Positions 17,627-27,088 are shown, numbered from the stretch's first letter. The stretch: DNA of 64,000 nucleotides from Enterocloster asparagiformis (GCA_018380885.1 JAGZSY010000019.1:1-64000); one strand, 5' to 3'. Notes: a model not told the origin generated them from the letters alone. Numbers and translations are program-made.

Positions 17627-17738
17627 ATGGCGGGAAAACCAAAGAAAAGCGGGATTTTACTTGTAATATACTGGAAAATGTGATATTTTATTGACAAAGA
17701 CAAAGTTCGTATTTCAATACGACGGAGGGAGGATGCCG

Positions 17739-18332
17739 ATGGCGAGATGGGTGTGCGATGAAATATTGAACCAGCCGGCGGATTTTGTGGACTTTCTGAT
17801 GGAGGACTACCTGACAAAGAACGGCTTTAAGCTGACGGAACGCAAGGGCGAGCAGGTCTGGAAGGTGGGCGACGGCTATCTGACTATGGCGCGTTTCCTG
17901 AAATATTCCTACAACAACGGGGCCCTGCACCTGGAGGCGTGGGTCGGCCTGTTCCGCGAGAACGCGCTGAAAGGTTTTGTGGGCAGCCTCCCCAAGAAGT
18001 TTTACCGCGAGAGTCTGGAGGAGCTGGTCCGTCTGCTCCATCAGCCGATTCCCCAGGACGGGACGGGCGAGCCTGTAGTGGTGCAGGTGCCGGATCATTC
18101 GGGACCGGCCATTCCCGCGCTGGTGCTGGGCATCATGGGGATTGTCATCGGACTTCTGATCCCCATTGTGGGGTTGATCCTTTCCGGCATCGCAATGTCC
18201 CTGGGACAGCGGGCTAGAAACTCGGCCCAATTCGGGATGGCGAAAACCGCGGTGATCCTGGGAACGGTCGGCATGGTGATCTCGCTGCTCAACTGGATCG
18301 GCGGCATTATCCTGAACATCATGTTTTTCTAA
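17739..18332 (+). CDS. Uncharacterised protein with two C-terminal membrane segments
   Basis: The product of about 197 residues begins MARWVCDEILNQPADFVDFL. A soluble N-terminal half includes KNGFKLTERKGEQVWKVGDGYL, then come two hydrophobic segments (PALVLGIMGIVIGLLIPIVG and the C-terminal WIGGIILNIMFF stretch), a DUF4190-like tail. I chose the ATG at 17739, six bases after GGAGGGAGG. A TTG at 17691 would extend it 16 residues but overlaps a TTGACA hexamer that may be a -35 box. Function is unknown. Confidence 0.72.
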   Translation: MARWVCDEILNQPADFVDFLMEDYLTKNGFKLTERKGEQVWKVGDGYLTMARFLKYSYNNGALHLEAWVGLFRENALKGFVGSLPKKFYRESLEELVRLLHQPIPQDGTGEPVVVQVPDHSGPAIPALVLGIMGIVIGLLIPIVGLILSGIAMSLGQRARNSAQFGMAKTAVILGTVGMVISLLNWIGGIILNIMFF

Positions 18333-18359
18333 AAGAATCAAATAAAAGGAGAAAAATTT

Positions 18360-19070
18360 ATGAACGAAGAAATGATGAACCAGTCCTATTCACAGGCCGG
18401 TGCTTACAGCGAGTCTTTGGGACGCTATACGGCGAAAACCTTTGGCTGGATGTTCGCAGGCCTTTTGGTCACCTTTGTGGTGGCGGTGGGCGGAGCCTTT
18501 AGCGGCGCGATTTTCCTGCTGAACTACGTGCCCGCATGGCCGTACGTGCTGTTGTTTGCCGAGCTGGGCGTGGTGCTGTTTCTGTCCGCCCGCATCCAAA
18601 AGATGAGCGTTGTGACCGCCCGGGTGCTGTTCTTTGTATATGCGATTTTAAACGGCATCGTGTTTTCAGCGTATTTTTACGTCTACGATCTGATGATCCT
18701 CTGGTCCGTGTTCCTGCTGACCTCCCTGTTCTTCGGAGTGATGGCGCTGATCGGATATTTTGCCAATGTAAATTTCAGCGGTATCCGCCCCTTTATGACA
18801 GGCGGCCTGATTTTCCTCTGCGGCTTCTGGGTGCTGAGCTTGTTTATCAACCTGTCCGCATTTGAGACCGTAGCTTGCACGGTGGGCATTTTCCTGTTCC
18901 TGCTGTTCACAGCTTACGATACCAAGAAGATCAAGGCCTACTATGCGTATTACGGCCAGGTGCCGGATATGGCGGCCAAGGCCTCCATTTTCTCCGCGCT
19001 TCAGCTGTATCTGGATTTCATCAACCTGTTCCTGTACATCCTGCGGATTCTGGGCAGAAAGAGAAACTGA
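18360..19070 (+). CDS. Bax inhibitor-1/YccA family membrane protein
   Basis: The 236-residue protein has seven hydrophobic segments and the family's C-terminal FTAYDTKKIKAYY and SALQLYLDFINLFLYILRILG motifs. Bacterial members such as Bacillus YetJ are pH-sensitive calcium leak channels. The Asp pair involved in gating is represented by Asp in AYDTKK and YLDF. It follows the preceding membrane gene by 27 bp and is closed by a terminator. Confidence 0.93.
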   Translation: MNEEMMNQSYSQAGAYSESLGRYTAKTFGWMFAGLLVTFVVAVGGAFSGAIFLLNYVPAWPYVLLFAELGVVLFLSARIQKMSVVTARVLFFVYAILNGIVFSAYFYVYDLMILWSVFLLTSLFFGVMALIGYFANVNFSGIRPFMTGGLIFLCGFWVLSLFINLSAFETVACTVGIFLFLLFTAYDTKKIKAYYAYYGQVPDMAAKASIFSALQLYLDFINLFLYILRILGRKRN

Positions 19071-19087
19071 TCAAAATTTGAAATACG

Positions 19088-19117
19088 GCTGCCGGACCTT
19101 TGGTTTGGCAGCTTTTT
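19088..19117 (+). terminator. Terminator after the Bax inhibitor-1 gene
   Basis: GCTGCCGGACC (19088-19098) pairs with GGTTTGGCAGC (19102-19112, with G-U pairs), followed by five T. Confidence 0.8.
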
Positions 19118-19133
19118 AGAAGGAGGAAGTCAT

Positions 19134-20003
19134 ATGTTGATCGGAGCATTAGAGGCGGGCGGCACCAAGATGGTCTGTGCCCTGGGAAATGAAAACGGCG
19201 AGATTTTGGAGCAGGTGTCCATTCCCACCACCGCGCCGGAGGAGACGGTGGAGAAGATCGTGGGCTATTTTAAGGACAAGGATATCAAGGCCCTGGGCGT
19301 GGCGGCCTTCGGACCGGTGGATGTGAAGCCTCAGTCCCCAACCTACGGCATGATTCTGGACACGCCCAAGCTGGCCTGGCGGCATTTCGACTTTTTAGGC
19401 GCGCTCAAAAAGGAGCTGGATGTGCCCATGGGACTGGACACGGATGTGAACGGCTCCTGCCTTGGGGAGATGACCTACGGCTGCGCCAAAGGCCTTGACA
19501 GCGTGATCTACATAACCATCGGCACCGGCGTGGGCGTGGGCGTCAGCGTGGGCGGCAAATTGCTGCACGGTATGCTTCACCCGGAAGGCGGGCACATTCT
19601 GCTGGGCAGGCATCCCGAGGACCCGGAAGGCGGCGTCTGCCCCTGCCACCGCAACTGCCTGGAGGGTTTTGCCAGCGGACCGTCCATCGAGCGGCGCTGG
19701 GGGAAAAAGGCGGTGGAGCTGGTGGACAGGCCGGAGGTCTGGGAGCTGGAGAGCTACTATATCGCCCAGGCGCTGGTGAACTACATCATGATCCTGTCCC
19801 CGCAGAAGATCATCATGGGCGGCGGCGTCATGCATCAGGAGCAGCTGTTCCCCATGATCAGGGCCAAGGTGAAGGAGATGATCGGCGGCTACTTAAATAC
19901 CCCTGAGCTGGCGGATCTGGACAGCTACATTGTGCCGGCCAGCCTGCACGACGACCAGGGCATCATGGGCTGCATCAAGCTGGGGTTGGACGCGTTATGT
20001 TAA
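19134..20003 (+). CDS. ROK family sugar kinase, fructokinase-like
   Basis: The 289-residue protein begins MLIGALEAGGTKMVCALG, the fructokinase-type variant of the ROK nucleotide motif. GTGVGVGVSVGGKLLHG and HPEGGHILLGRHP follow, and the zinc cysteines lie in CPCHRNCLEG. Size and motifs fit bacterial fructokinases (ATP + fructose to fructose-6-phosphate); other hexoses are possible. It overlaps recG by 7 bp, with which it has no evident metabolic link. Confidence 0.9.
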   Translation: MLIGALEAGGTKMVCALGNENGEILEQVSIPTTAPEETVEKIVGYFKDKDIKALGVAAFGPVDVKPQSPTYGMILDTPKLAWRHFDFLGALKKELDVPMGLDTDVNGSCLGEMTYGCAKGLDSVIYITIGTGVGVGVSVGGKLLHGMLHPEGGHILLGRHPEDPEGGVCPCHRNCLEGFASGPSIERRWGKKAVELVDRPEVWELESYYIAQALVNYIMILSPQKIIMGGGVMHQEQLFPMIRAKVKEMIGGYLNTPELADLDSYIVPASLHDDQGIMGCIKLGLDALC

Positions 20004-22054
20004 ATCAGGAACCAATCAGCTCCTTAAAGGGGATCGGGGATAAGACGGCCGCGCTCTTTGAGAAGCTGGGCGTATACACGGTGGCGGACCTGCTGGGCTA
20101 CTATCCCCGCGCTTACGATTCCTTTGAGGAACCGGCCGCCATCGGACAACTAAAAGAGAATACGGTTATGGCAGTACAGTCGGCATTAGTTAAGCATGCC
20201 GACTTGCTGCGTTTTAATCACATGCAGGTGGTGTCCCTTCAGCTGAAGGACCTGACCGGCTCACTGCAGGTTTCCTGGTACAATATGCCCTACATGCGGG
20301 CCAACTTAAAGCCCGGGGAGATGTACGTGTTCCGCGGCCGGGTGGTGCGCAAGCGGGGCCGCCTGATCATGGAGCAGCCGGAGGTGTTTACGCCAGAAGC
20401 CTACGGCGAGCTGGTGCACTCCATGCAGCCCATCTATGGCCAGACCAGGGGGCTGGGCAATAAGGCCATCGTCAAGGCCCAGATCCAGGCCTTGCAGATG
20501 CGCCAGATGGAGCGGGAGTACATGCCCGCGGACCTGCGGAAAAAATATGAGCTGGCAGAGGTCAACTACGCGGTGGAGCACATCCATTTCCCGGCGGACC
20601 AGAGCGAGCTGCTCTACGCCAGAAAACGCCTGGTGTTCGACGAGTTCTTTCTCTTTCTGGTGGGCGTGCGCAAGTTAAAGGAAAAGCGGGCGGACAAGCG
20701 TTCTCCCTATGTGATGGAGCGGAAGGAGGAGGTGGCGCGGTTCAGGGAAGCGCTGCCCTACCGGCTGACCGGGGCCCAGGAGCGCACCATGGAGGAGGTG
20801 TATGCGGATCTGAGCGGAGGCCTGGTGATGAACCGCCTGATTCAGGGAGACGTGGGCTCGGGCAAGACCATTGTGGCCGTTCTGGCCCTGCTCATGGCCG
20901 CCTGCAACGGCTATCAGGGCGCGCTTATGGCTCCCACCGAGGTGCTGGCAAAGCAGCATTTCGAATCCATCACCCAGATGTTCCAGGCTTACGGCATCCA
21001 CAAGACCCCGGTGTTGGTGACCGGGTCCATGACCGCCAAGGAGAAGCGCATAGCCTACGAGATGATCAGGAGTCACGAGGCCGACATTGTGATCGGCACC
21101 CACGCGCTGATCCAGGAGAAGGTTCAATATGATAATCTGGCCCTGGTGATCACGGACGAACAGCACCGCTTCGGAGTGGGACAGCGGGAACTGCTCAGCA
21201 GCAAGGGCGGAGAGCCCCACGTGCTGGTCATGAGCGCCACGCCAATTCCGCGGACCCTGGCCATCATCCTCTACGGGGACCTGGATATCTCCGTGATCGA
21301 CGAGCTGCCCAAGGGGCGTCAGCCCATTAAAAACTGCGTGGTCAACACCGCCTACCGCCCCAAGGCCTACTCCTTTATCGCCAGGCAGGTGGCGGAGGGC
21401 CGCCAGGCCTACGTGATCTGTCCCATGGTGGAGGAGAGCGAGATGATCGAGGCGGAGAACGTGCTGGATTACACCAAAAAGCTGAAAAAGGAGCTGCCCT
21501 CCTCCGTGACCGTGGAGTACCTGCACGGAAAGATGAAGGGCAAGGAGAAGAACCGCATCATGGAGCGCTTTGCGGCCGGCGAGATTCAGGTGCTGGTGTC
21601 CACCACGGTCATCGAGGTGGGGGTCAACGTGCCCAACGCCACGGTGATGATGATTGAGAATGCGGAGCGCTTCGGCCTGGCCCAGCTTCACCAGCTGCGG
21701 GGCCGCGTAGGGCGGGGCAGCAGCCAGTCCTACTGCATCATGGTCAACTGCTCGGACGAGGAGGGGACCCTGGAACGCCTGGATATCTTAAACCGCTCCA
21801 ACGACGGCTTTTACATCGCCTCCGAGGATTTGAAGCTGCGGGGGCCTGGTGATATCTTTGGCATGCGCCAGAGCGGGGATATGGAGTTTAAGCTGGCGGA
21901 CATTTTTACGGATGCCAATATCCTCAAATCCGTGTCCGAGGAGGTAAACAGGCTGCTGGACGGCGACCCGGAGCTGGAGGCAGAGGAGCACCGGCAGCTG
22001 AAGCGGAAGCTGGACGAGTACCTGGGCAGAAATTACGAGCGCCTGAACCTGTAG
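19997..22054 (+). CDS. recG: ATP-dependent DNA helicase RecG
   Basis: The 685-residue helicase has the N-terminal wedge/OB fold (about 60-150), Walker A GDVGSGKTIVAVLAL, motif II DEQHRFGVGQR, SATPIPRTLAI, and the C-terminal TRG-region LRGRVGRG and GPGDIFGMRQSG. RecG remodels stalled replication forks and branch-migrates Holliday junctions. Its start overlaps the preceding kinase gene, so it is translated from the same mRNA. Confidence 0.97.
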   Translation: MLNQEPISSLKGIGDKTAALFEKLGVYTVADLLGYYPRAYDSFEEPAAIGQLKENTVMAVQSALVKHADLLRFNHMQVVSLQLKDLTGSLQVSWYNMPYMRANLKPGEMYVFRGRVVRKRGRLIMEQPEVFTPEAYGELVHSMQPIYGQTRGLGNKAIVKAQIQALQMRQMEREYMPADLRKKYELAEVNYAVEHIHFPADQSELLYARKRLVFDEFFLFLVGVRKLKEKRADKRSPYVMERKEEVARFREALPYRLTGAQERTMEEVYADLSGGLVMNRLIQGDVGSGKTIVAVLALLMAACNGYQGALMAPTEVLAKQHFESITQMFQAYGIHKTPVLVTGSMTAKEKRIAYEMIRSHEADIVIGTHALIQEKVQYDNLALVITDEQHRFGVGQRELLSSKGGEPHVLVMSATPIPRTLAIILYGDLDISVIDELPKGRQPIKNCVVNTAYRPKAYSFIARQVAEGRQAYVICPMVEESEMIEAENVLDYTKKLKKELPSSVTVEYLHGKMKGKEKNRIMERFAAGEIQVLVSTTVIEVGVNVPNATVMMIENAERFGLAQLHQLRGRVGRGSSQSYCIMVNCSDEEGTLERLDILNRSNDGFYIASEDLKLRGPGDIFGMRQSGDMEFKLADIFTDANILKSVSEEVNRLLDGDPELEAEEHRQLKRKLDEYLGRNYERLNL

Positions 22055-22198
22055 GCCTGTTTGCGGATCCTCACGCCGCCTGTGCGCCGCGGGGACGCCG
22101 GGGAAAAATATGGCCAAAAGCCCGGCAAGGGCTTTCGCGAAGGCGGCGTCCGTGGTACAATAGAGGGCAAAGGCAGAATTTGGAAAGGAGCGTTTTTT

Positions 22199-22714
22199 AT
22201 GAACCAGACACTTGAGACAATACTTACCAGAAGAAGCACCCGTAAATTTTTGCAGAAACCCATCCCCGAGGAGGAGCTGGAGCTGATCGTCCAGGCGGCT
22301 CTCCACGCGCCCAGCGCCAAGGGACTGCAGACCTGGCAGTTCACGGTGGTAAAAAACCGGGAGAAGATTCAGAAGCTGGCGGCCGCGATCCGGGAGGAGC
22401 TGGACCGTAAGGGCTACAATATGTACGAGCCGGAGGTGCTGATTATCCCTTCAAACTTAAAGGAAAGCCCGTACGGCAAGGAGGACGATGCCTGCGCCAT
22501 GGAGAATATGTTCCTGGCCGCCCATTCTCTGGGCATCGGCTCCGTGTGGATCAACCAGCTGCAGGACATCTGCGACGCGCCGGCTATCCGCCTGGTACTG
22601 GATGAGCTCGGCATTCCCGGGGACCATGTAGTTTACGGGATGGCGGCTCTGGGATATCCGGACGATGTGAAGGCTGATAAGGCCAGAACCGGCAAAGTGG
22701 TGTATGTAGACTGA
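22199..22714 (+). CDS. Nitroreductase family FMN-dependent oxidoreductase
   Basis: The 171-residue protein begins MNQTLETILTRRSTRKFLQK, the R-x-S-x-R-x-F FMN-phosphate motif of the nitroreductase fold. LHAPSAKGLQTWQFTVV and GIGSVWINQL follow. It probably reduces nitro- or quinone-type substrates with NAD(P)H as a dimer. I set the start at 22199, six bases after AAAGGAGCG. An upstream in-frame ATG at 22061 lacks family similarity. TACAAT at 22156-22161 may be its -10 box. Confidence 0.9.
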   Translation: MNQTLETILTRRSTRKFLQKPIPEEELELIVQAALHAPSAKGLQTWQFTVVKNREKIQKLAAAIREELDRKGYNMYEPEVLIIPSNLKESPYGKEDDACAMENMFLAAHSLGIGSVWINQLQDICDAPAIRLVLDELGIPGDHVVYGMAALGYPDDVKADKARTGKVVYVD

Positions 22715-22751
22715 TCACCGCCGGCTGCGGCCAGATGACGTTTTGTCGAAA

Positions 22752-22785
22752 ACTCCCCGGGCCGAATTGCTTCAGTCCGGGGAGC
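22752..22785 (-). terminator. Terminator of the small acid-soluble spore protein gene
   Basis: ACTCCCCGG (22752-22760) and CCGGGGAG (22777-22784) form a stem. Read on the minus strand, TTTT follows it. Confidence 0.65.
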
Positions 22786-22826
22786 TCTCATTCAATTACA
22801 TTTTTTCTTCCGAAAAGGGCTTGATC

Positions 22827-23030
22827 TTATTTACCAGCCAGCTGACGCTCGTAGGATTCGATCATCTTCTTAACCATATAACCGCCTACGGAACCATTCT
22901 GAGCGGAAGTCAGGTTGCCGTTGTAACCGTTGGTTAACGGTACTCCGATCTCATTTGCAACTTCCATCTTGAATTTGTCCATTGCCTCTCTTGCTTCAGG
23001 TACGTTTGTTCTGTTAGAATTGTTAGACAT
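22827..23030 (-). CDS. Alpha/beta-type small acid-soluble spore protein
   Basis: The 67-residue product MSNNSNRTNVPEAREAMDKF has the family signatures KMEVANEIG (the germination-protease cleavage site) and NGNLTSAQNGSVGGYMVKKMI (DNA binding). Such proteins coat forespore DNA and protect it from UV and heat. Its presence is direct evidence for spore formation. It is monocistronic on the minus strand; CATAATA on that strand (23106-23112) resembles a SigG -10 element, but I find no well-placed -35. Confidence 0.96.
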   Translation of the reverse strand: MSNNSNRTNVPEAREAMDKFKMEVANEIGVPLTNGYNGNLTSAQNGSVGGYMVKKMIESYERQLAGK

Positions 23031-23255
23031 TGTAACATTCCTCCTTTAATCGTTTTGCCATGCTGTTTTATAAGTGGTGCATGACTTTGTTTTGTGTTAC
23101 AATCCTATTATGTGTTCATGCGGAAATAATACACTAGAAGGTTTTTCGTTTTCTGTTAAATATTGGGATCAGAAAAAATTGCGCCTGGGAGGGCCTTTTT
23201 TATATTTATTATAGAAAGAATCGCCGCGATTTTATTCTCAACACAAAAAAACCCC

Positions 23256-23284
23256 TTGTATAACTGGGATTTTCATATTATACT
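23256..23284 (+). promoter_or_regulatory. Promoter of rsmD-coaD
   Basis: TTGTAT (23256-23261), a 17-bp spacer and TATACT (23279-23284). In the leader, GGGAC-TTGTT-GTCCC (23305-23319) is followed shortly by TTTT and could attenuate. The stretch 23113-23255 holds no gene. Confidence 0.6.
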
Positions 23285-23355
23285 TGTTGGGAAAACAATT
23301 TGCAGGGACTTGTTGTCCCTCTGTTTTACCATTATTATACCAATCAGGAGTCAAA

Positions 23356-23922
23356 ATGAGAGTAATTGCAGGCAGCGCCAGAAGGCTGCTTTTAAAGACC
23401 GTGGACGGCCTCGATACCCGTCCGACTACAGACCGGATCAAGGAGACGCTGTTCAATATGCTGCAGCCGTCCATCCCGGACTGTATGTTTCTCGATCTGT
23501 TCTCCGGCAGCGGAGCCATCGCCATCGAAGCCCTCAGCCGGGGCGCCAAGCTGGCCGTGCTGGTGGAGAATAACCCCAAAGCAGTGGCGTGCATCCGTGA
23601 AAATCTGGCGAAAACCAAGCTGGAGGACCGGGCCGTGGTGATGGGAAACGACGTGATTTCAAGCCTCAGGAAGCTGGAGGGCAAGAATTACGTGTTCGAC
23701 ATTATCTTTATGGACCCGCCCTACAACCAGGGGTGGGAGCAGCAGGTTTTAAAATACCTGTCCGGTTCGCCGATGGCGGACGAGAACACCACCATTGTCA
23801 TCGAGGCGTCCGGGGAGACGGATTTTTCCTGGCTGGAGGCCGCGGGCTATGATTTGATTAAGACCAAAGAGTACAAGACCAACAAGCACGTCTTTGTTGG
23901 AAAGGGAGAAAAACATGAATAA
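23356..23922 (+). CDS. rsmD: 16S rRNA (guanine966-N2)-methyltransferase RsmD
   Basis: The 188-residue protein starts [15 protein letters not shown] and contains [15 protein letters not shown], the SAM motif [20 protein letters not shown], and the catalytic DPPYNQGW. It methylates G966 of 16S rRNA during 30S assembly. I chose 23356 because MRVIAG is the universal family start; an in-frame ATG at 23284 lies within the promoter. It overlaps coaD by 8 bp, the usual pair. Confidence 0.95.
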   Translation: MRVIAGSARRLLLKTVDGLDTRPTTDRIKETLFNMLQPSIPDCMFLDLFSGSGAIAIEALSRGAKLAVLVENNPKAVACIRENLAKTKLEDRAVVMGNDVISSLRKLEGKNYVFDIIFMDPPYNQGWEQQVLKYLSGSPMADENTTIVIEASGETDFSWLEAAGYDLIKTKEYKTNKHVFVGKGEKHE

Positions 23923-24400
23923 AGCCATATACCCCGGAAGCTTTGACCCGGTGACCCTGGGGCACCTGGATATCATTGAGCGCACATCCAAGATGTTCGA
24001 CCGGGTCATCATCGGAGTTTTGAACAATAAATCAAAGTCTCCGTTGTTTTCTGTGGAAGAACGTGTTAATATGTTAAAGGAAGTGACAAGCAACCTGCCC
24101 AACGTGGAGGTGCAGTCCTTTGAGGGTTTATTGATTGATTTTGTCCGCAAAAACGACGCGCGGGTGATTGTGCGCGGACTGCGGGCCATCACGGATTTTG
24201 AATACGAATTACAGATGGCACAGACCAACCGGGTGATTGCGCCGGAGGTGGATACCATCTTCCTGACCACTAATTTGAGATATTCCTACTTGAGTTCCAG
24301 CATCGTCAAGGAGATCGCCGAGTTCGACGGAGAGATCAGCGCGTTCCTGCATCCGGCTGTGGCTGAGAAGGTGCGGGAAAAGCTGTCCGCCAGACAGTGA
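23915..24400 (+). CDS. coaD: Phosphopantetheine adenylyltransferase
   Basis: The 161-residue protein begins [20 protein letters not shown], with the (H/T)xGH nucleotidyltransferase motif, and continues with [16 protein letters not shown] and [14 protein letters not shown]. It transfers AMP from ATP to 4'-phosphopantetheine, the penultimate step to coenzyme A. The start overlaps the rsmD end, giving coupled translation. Confidence 0.97.
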   Translation: MNKAIYPGSFDPVTLGHLDIIERTSKMFDRVIIGVLNNKSKSPLFSVEERVNMLKEVTSNLPNVEVQSFEGLLIDFVRKNDARVIVRGLRAITDFEYELQMAQTNRVIAPEVDTIFLTTNLRYSYLSSSIVKEIAEFDGEISAFLHPAVAEKVREKLSARQ

Positions 24401-24556
24401 ACTGCGACGGCGCTGCACAAAAGATGAATTTGATGTGAGAGATTGTGACTGCCGGACTGGTTTCATCCCATTGCGGCGCTGATTGCAAGGGAGCGCAGGG
24501 CAGAGAAGCCGCCGAACAGCTGCAAGCGATTTTGGAAAATGAGGAGATAGGTTAAG

Positions 24557-25189
24557 ATGATGAGCAGAATTGAGCAGTTGATCAGTGAAATTGAAGAATA
24601 CATAGACACCTGCAAGTATCAGGCGTTGTCCAATACAAGGATCATCGTGAACAAGGAGGAGCTGGAGGAGCTCTTGGTTGAGCTGCGTCTGCGCATCCCT
24701 GACGAGATCAAGAAGTACCAGAAGATTATCAGCCAGCAGGACACCATTCTCGGGGAGGCCCAGGCCCAGGCGGATGCCATGATGGAGGAAGCCAAGAAGC
24801 AGGCGGATTCCCTGGTGGCACGGGCGGATGCCCAGACCAGCGAGATGGTCAACGAGCACGAAATTATGCAGCGCGCCTACGCCCATGCCAACGAGGTGGT
24901 GGAGCAGGCCAACATGCAGGCCCAGGCCATCGTGGACCAGGCGTTAAACGATGCCAACACCATACGCCAGGGATCGATCCAGTACACGGACGACATGCTG
25001 CGCAGCCTTCAGGCCATCATCAACCACACTATGGAGGGGGCCAAGGGGCGTTTCGACGCGTTTATGAGCTCCATGCAGTCCAGCTACGATATCGTTTCCA
25101 CCAACCGCAACGAGCTTTCCGGCGGCTTGGTACAGCAGGAGGAGCCTGAGGAGCAGGAGCTTCCCCGGGAGGAGGATCAGCAGCAATAG
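24557..25189 (+). CDS. Coiled-coil protein, function unknown
   Basis: The 210-residue protein (MMSRIEQLISEIEEYIDTCK) is a long helical coiled coil rich in Ala, Gln and Glu (AQAQADAMMEEAKKQADSLV), resembling ATP-synthase b/E-type stalks or DivIVA-like scaffolds. The C-terminal tail is acidic and Gln-rich. Two adjacent ATGs compete for the start. No membrane segment is visible. It follows coaD after 156 bp in which I see no other feature. I would not assign ATPase function. Confidence 0.75.
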   Translation: MMSRIEQLISEIEEYIDTCKYQALSNTRIIVNKEELEELLVELRLRIPDEIKKYQKIISQQDTILGEAQAQADAMMEEAKKQADSLVARADAQTSEMVNEHEIMQRAYAHANEVVEQANMQAQAIVDQALNDANTIRQGSIQYTDDMLRSLQAIINHTMEGAKGRFDAFMSSMQSSYDIVSTNRNELSGGLVQQEEPEEQELPREEDQQQ

Positions 25190-25222
25190 CGCGTTTTTAA
25201 ATCCATACCGCTGTGCGCCGGT

Positions 25223-26167
25223 TCAGCGAAGGATCAGCTCCAGGCTGTGCAGGGCGACCAACAGAATACATGTGATCAGGCTGTGGAGCGCTTTCCACAG
25301 CGTATAATGCCGGATGGAGAGTCCGGCATTTTTTAGTACGCTTTTTGTCTGAAAAATGCCGGAAAATCCTCCGAAAGCCGTTGCGGCGGCGATCAGAATT
25401 GCGGCGGGAAAGCCGGAAACGCTGGCGGCGATGGCCTGGATGCCGGTGGTGATCTCCACGGCTCCCAGCAGTGCCGGCCGCACCAGAGGCGGACGCAGGG
25501 GCAGGTTGGCCAGGTACATGGCCAGGATGGAGAACAGCATAATATATCCGCCGATCTTCACCATGGTCTCAAAGCAGCCCATCATGTGTACGTCAAAGGA
25601 AAATGGGGCTGGCGTCCTGCCGGGACCGGCGGTTTTTAGGTCCTCCTCGCCGTGGTAGTTGTAGATGCGCCGGGCCAGCCTGGCGATGGGGATCACGGGA
25701 AGGTACAGCGCCAGGGCCATCATCCAGAGCGGGCAGCCTGCCCCGCCCCCAACCAGAGAGATTCGGTCCATCACATAGCCCAGCACGAACATGGGGCTGG
25801 GGTGGTTGGCGATGGCCAGCAGATAGCGGGCCTGGGCCGGTGAGACGCGCCCGCTGTCTAAAAACTCGCTGTCGGTTTTGGCTCCCATGGGATAACCGCA
25901 GAGAAGGCCGCTCATGAGCACAAAGCAGCCGTTGGGGGAGAGCTTTAGCAGCCCGCTGAAAAAGGGCGCAAAGGGTCTGGTGAGCAGGCCTACGCCGTCC
26001 AGGGCCACGATCACACCGGAGCAGATCATGAAGGGAAGCAGGGTGGGCAGCACCACGGTTGCCCAGAGAACCAGCCCGTCCCGGGCTCCGGCAAAGGCCA
26101 AAGCCGGGCGGGCCAAGAGCAATAAGAGGCAGAGAACGGGCAGCAGCCGTCCGATGGATTTTTTCAT
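25223..26167 (-). CDS. ylbJ: Sporulation integral membrane protein YlbJ
   Basis: The product of about 314 residues is a polytopic membrane protein (ATVVLPTLLPFMICSGVIVAL near the start) with LCGYPMGAKTDSEF and ANHPSPMFVLGYV, motifs of the YlbJ/nucleoside-recognition (Gate) fold. YlbJ is expressed in the mother cell and needed for spore cortex formation. rsmD-coaD-ylbJ is conserved in Firmicutes, but here ylbJ is inverted. I chose ATG 26167 over a GTG six bases upstream, because the GTG overlaps the AGGTG ribosome-binding sequence. Confidence 0.88.
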   Translation of the reverse strand: MKKSIGRLLPVLCLLLLLARPALAFAGARDGLVLWATVVLPTLLPFMICSGVIVALDGVGLLTRPFAPFFSGLLKLSPNGCFVLMSGLLCGYPMGAKTDSEFLDSGRVSPAQARYLLAIANHPSPMFVLGYVMDRISLVGGGAGCPLWMMALALYLPVIPIARLARRIYNYHGEEDLKTAGPGRTPAPFSFDVHMMGCFETMVKIGGYIMLFSILAMYLANLPLRPPLVRPALLGAVEITTGIQAIAASVSGFPAAILIAAATAFGGFSGIFQTKSVLKNAGLSIRHYTLWKALHSLITCILLVALHSLELILR

Positions 26168-26190
26168 AGGCACCTGAATACAATGATTTA

Positions 26191-26204
26191 TACAATATAT
26201 TGTA
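26191..26204. promoter_or_regulatory. Palindrome between divergent ylbJ and M23 genes
   Basis: TACAATATATTGTA is a perfect 14-bp palindrome in the 51-bp gap between the two start codons. It presents a TACAAT -10-like hexamer on each strand, so the two divergent promoters may share it. Confidence 0.5.
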
Positions 26205-26218
26205 GAGGCGGTGCCTGT

Positions 26219-27073
26219 ATGATTCTGTTTCTTATTTTACTGCTCGCCGTGTTCCAGTGCACCATCACCCAATATCTGGTGGAGAATCCCGACTATTACC
26301 AGCTGGGGGCCTACACCTGCGAGTCTGAGGATTTCCGCTCTATGCGCCTGGGGGAGCTGATCGCAGGCGGGAAGGAGCTGGATTTTGACATGCTCACCAC
26401 GCTGATGATTCAGAACGATTACGATTTGCGGGAGCTGAAATCCACGGACTACAGCTCCCGCCTGCTGTATGCCAGGAGGCCGGCCGACTACCGCAAGCTG
26501 AAACAGGCCTATGAGACTGTGCTGGGGGATTTAAAATATTTCCCGGTGCCCAAGAGCGGCGACCCCTCTGTGCCGGACGTGCAGTACGGGGAGGGCTGGA
26601 TGGATAAGCGGACATACAAGAGCGGGGAGAAGGAGGATTCCGGGAAATTGGACGGAGACGGGCGGGAGAGCAAAGGCCGCGGCCATGAGGGCTGCGACAT
26701 CATGGGCGCCAGGGAGCCCAGGGGATATTACCCCGTGGTCAGTATGAGCGACGGCGTGGTGGAGAAGGTAGGGTGGCTGGAGCTGGGCGGCTGGCGCCTG
26801 GGCATCCGCTCACCCCGGGGCGCCTACCTGTATTATGCCCATCTGTACGGCTACAGCCGGCAATGGCAGGAGGGAGATACTGTGAAGGCCGGGGACCTGC
26901 TGGGGTACATGGGGGACAGCGGATACAGCAAAGTGGAGGGGACGACCGGGAATTTCGACGTCCACCTCCACGTGGGAATTTACTTTAAGACGGATCACTT
27001 TGACGAGCTGAGCGTGGACCCGTACTGGATATTGAGATATCTGGAAAAGTACCGCTTTACATACCGGTATTGA
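26219..27073 (+). CDS. M23 family peptidase-like membrane protein
   Basis: The 284-residue protein has an N-terminal signal anchor (MILFLILLLAVFQCTITQYL) and a C-terminal LytM/M23 domain. Metal ligands are seen in GHEGCDIMG (HxxxD) and FDVHLHVG (HxH), and GDLLGYMGDSGYSK matches the conserved Gly-rich loop. It should cleave peptidoglycan cross-bridges outside the membrane, or be a LytM regulator. Its place next to ylbJ suggests a sporulation role. Start 26219 gives a clean signal anchor; an ATG at 26183 overlaps the divergent promoter. Confidence 0.85.
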   Translation: MILFLILLLAVFQCTITQYLVENPDYYQLGAYTCESEDFRSMRLGELIAGGKELDFDMLTTLMIQNDYDLRELKSTDYSSRLLYARRPADYRKLKQAYETVLGDLKYFPVPKSGDPSVPDVQYGEGWMDKRTYKSGEKEDSGKLDGDGRESKGRGHEGCDIMGAREPRGYYPVVSMSDGVVEKVGWLELGGWRLGIRSPRGAYLYYAHLYGYSRQWQEGDTVKAGDLLGYMGDSGYSKVEGTTGNFDVHLHVGIYFKTDHFDELSVDPYWILRYLEKYRFTYRY

Positions 27074-27088
27074 ACCGGAAAGGCCTCC

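Noticed and set aside
17691..17738. TTG start for the gene at 17739
   Set aside because: TTG sits in a TTGACA hexamer with no ribosome-binding site, while GGAGGGAGG is ideally placed for 17739.
20675..21691. 338-codon minus frame opposite recG
   Set aside because: It is antisense to catalytic motifs of recG, without start signals.
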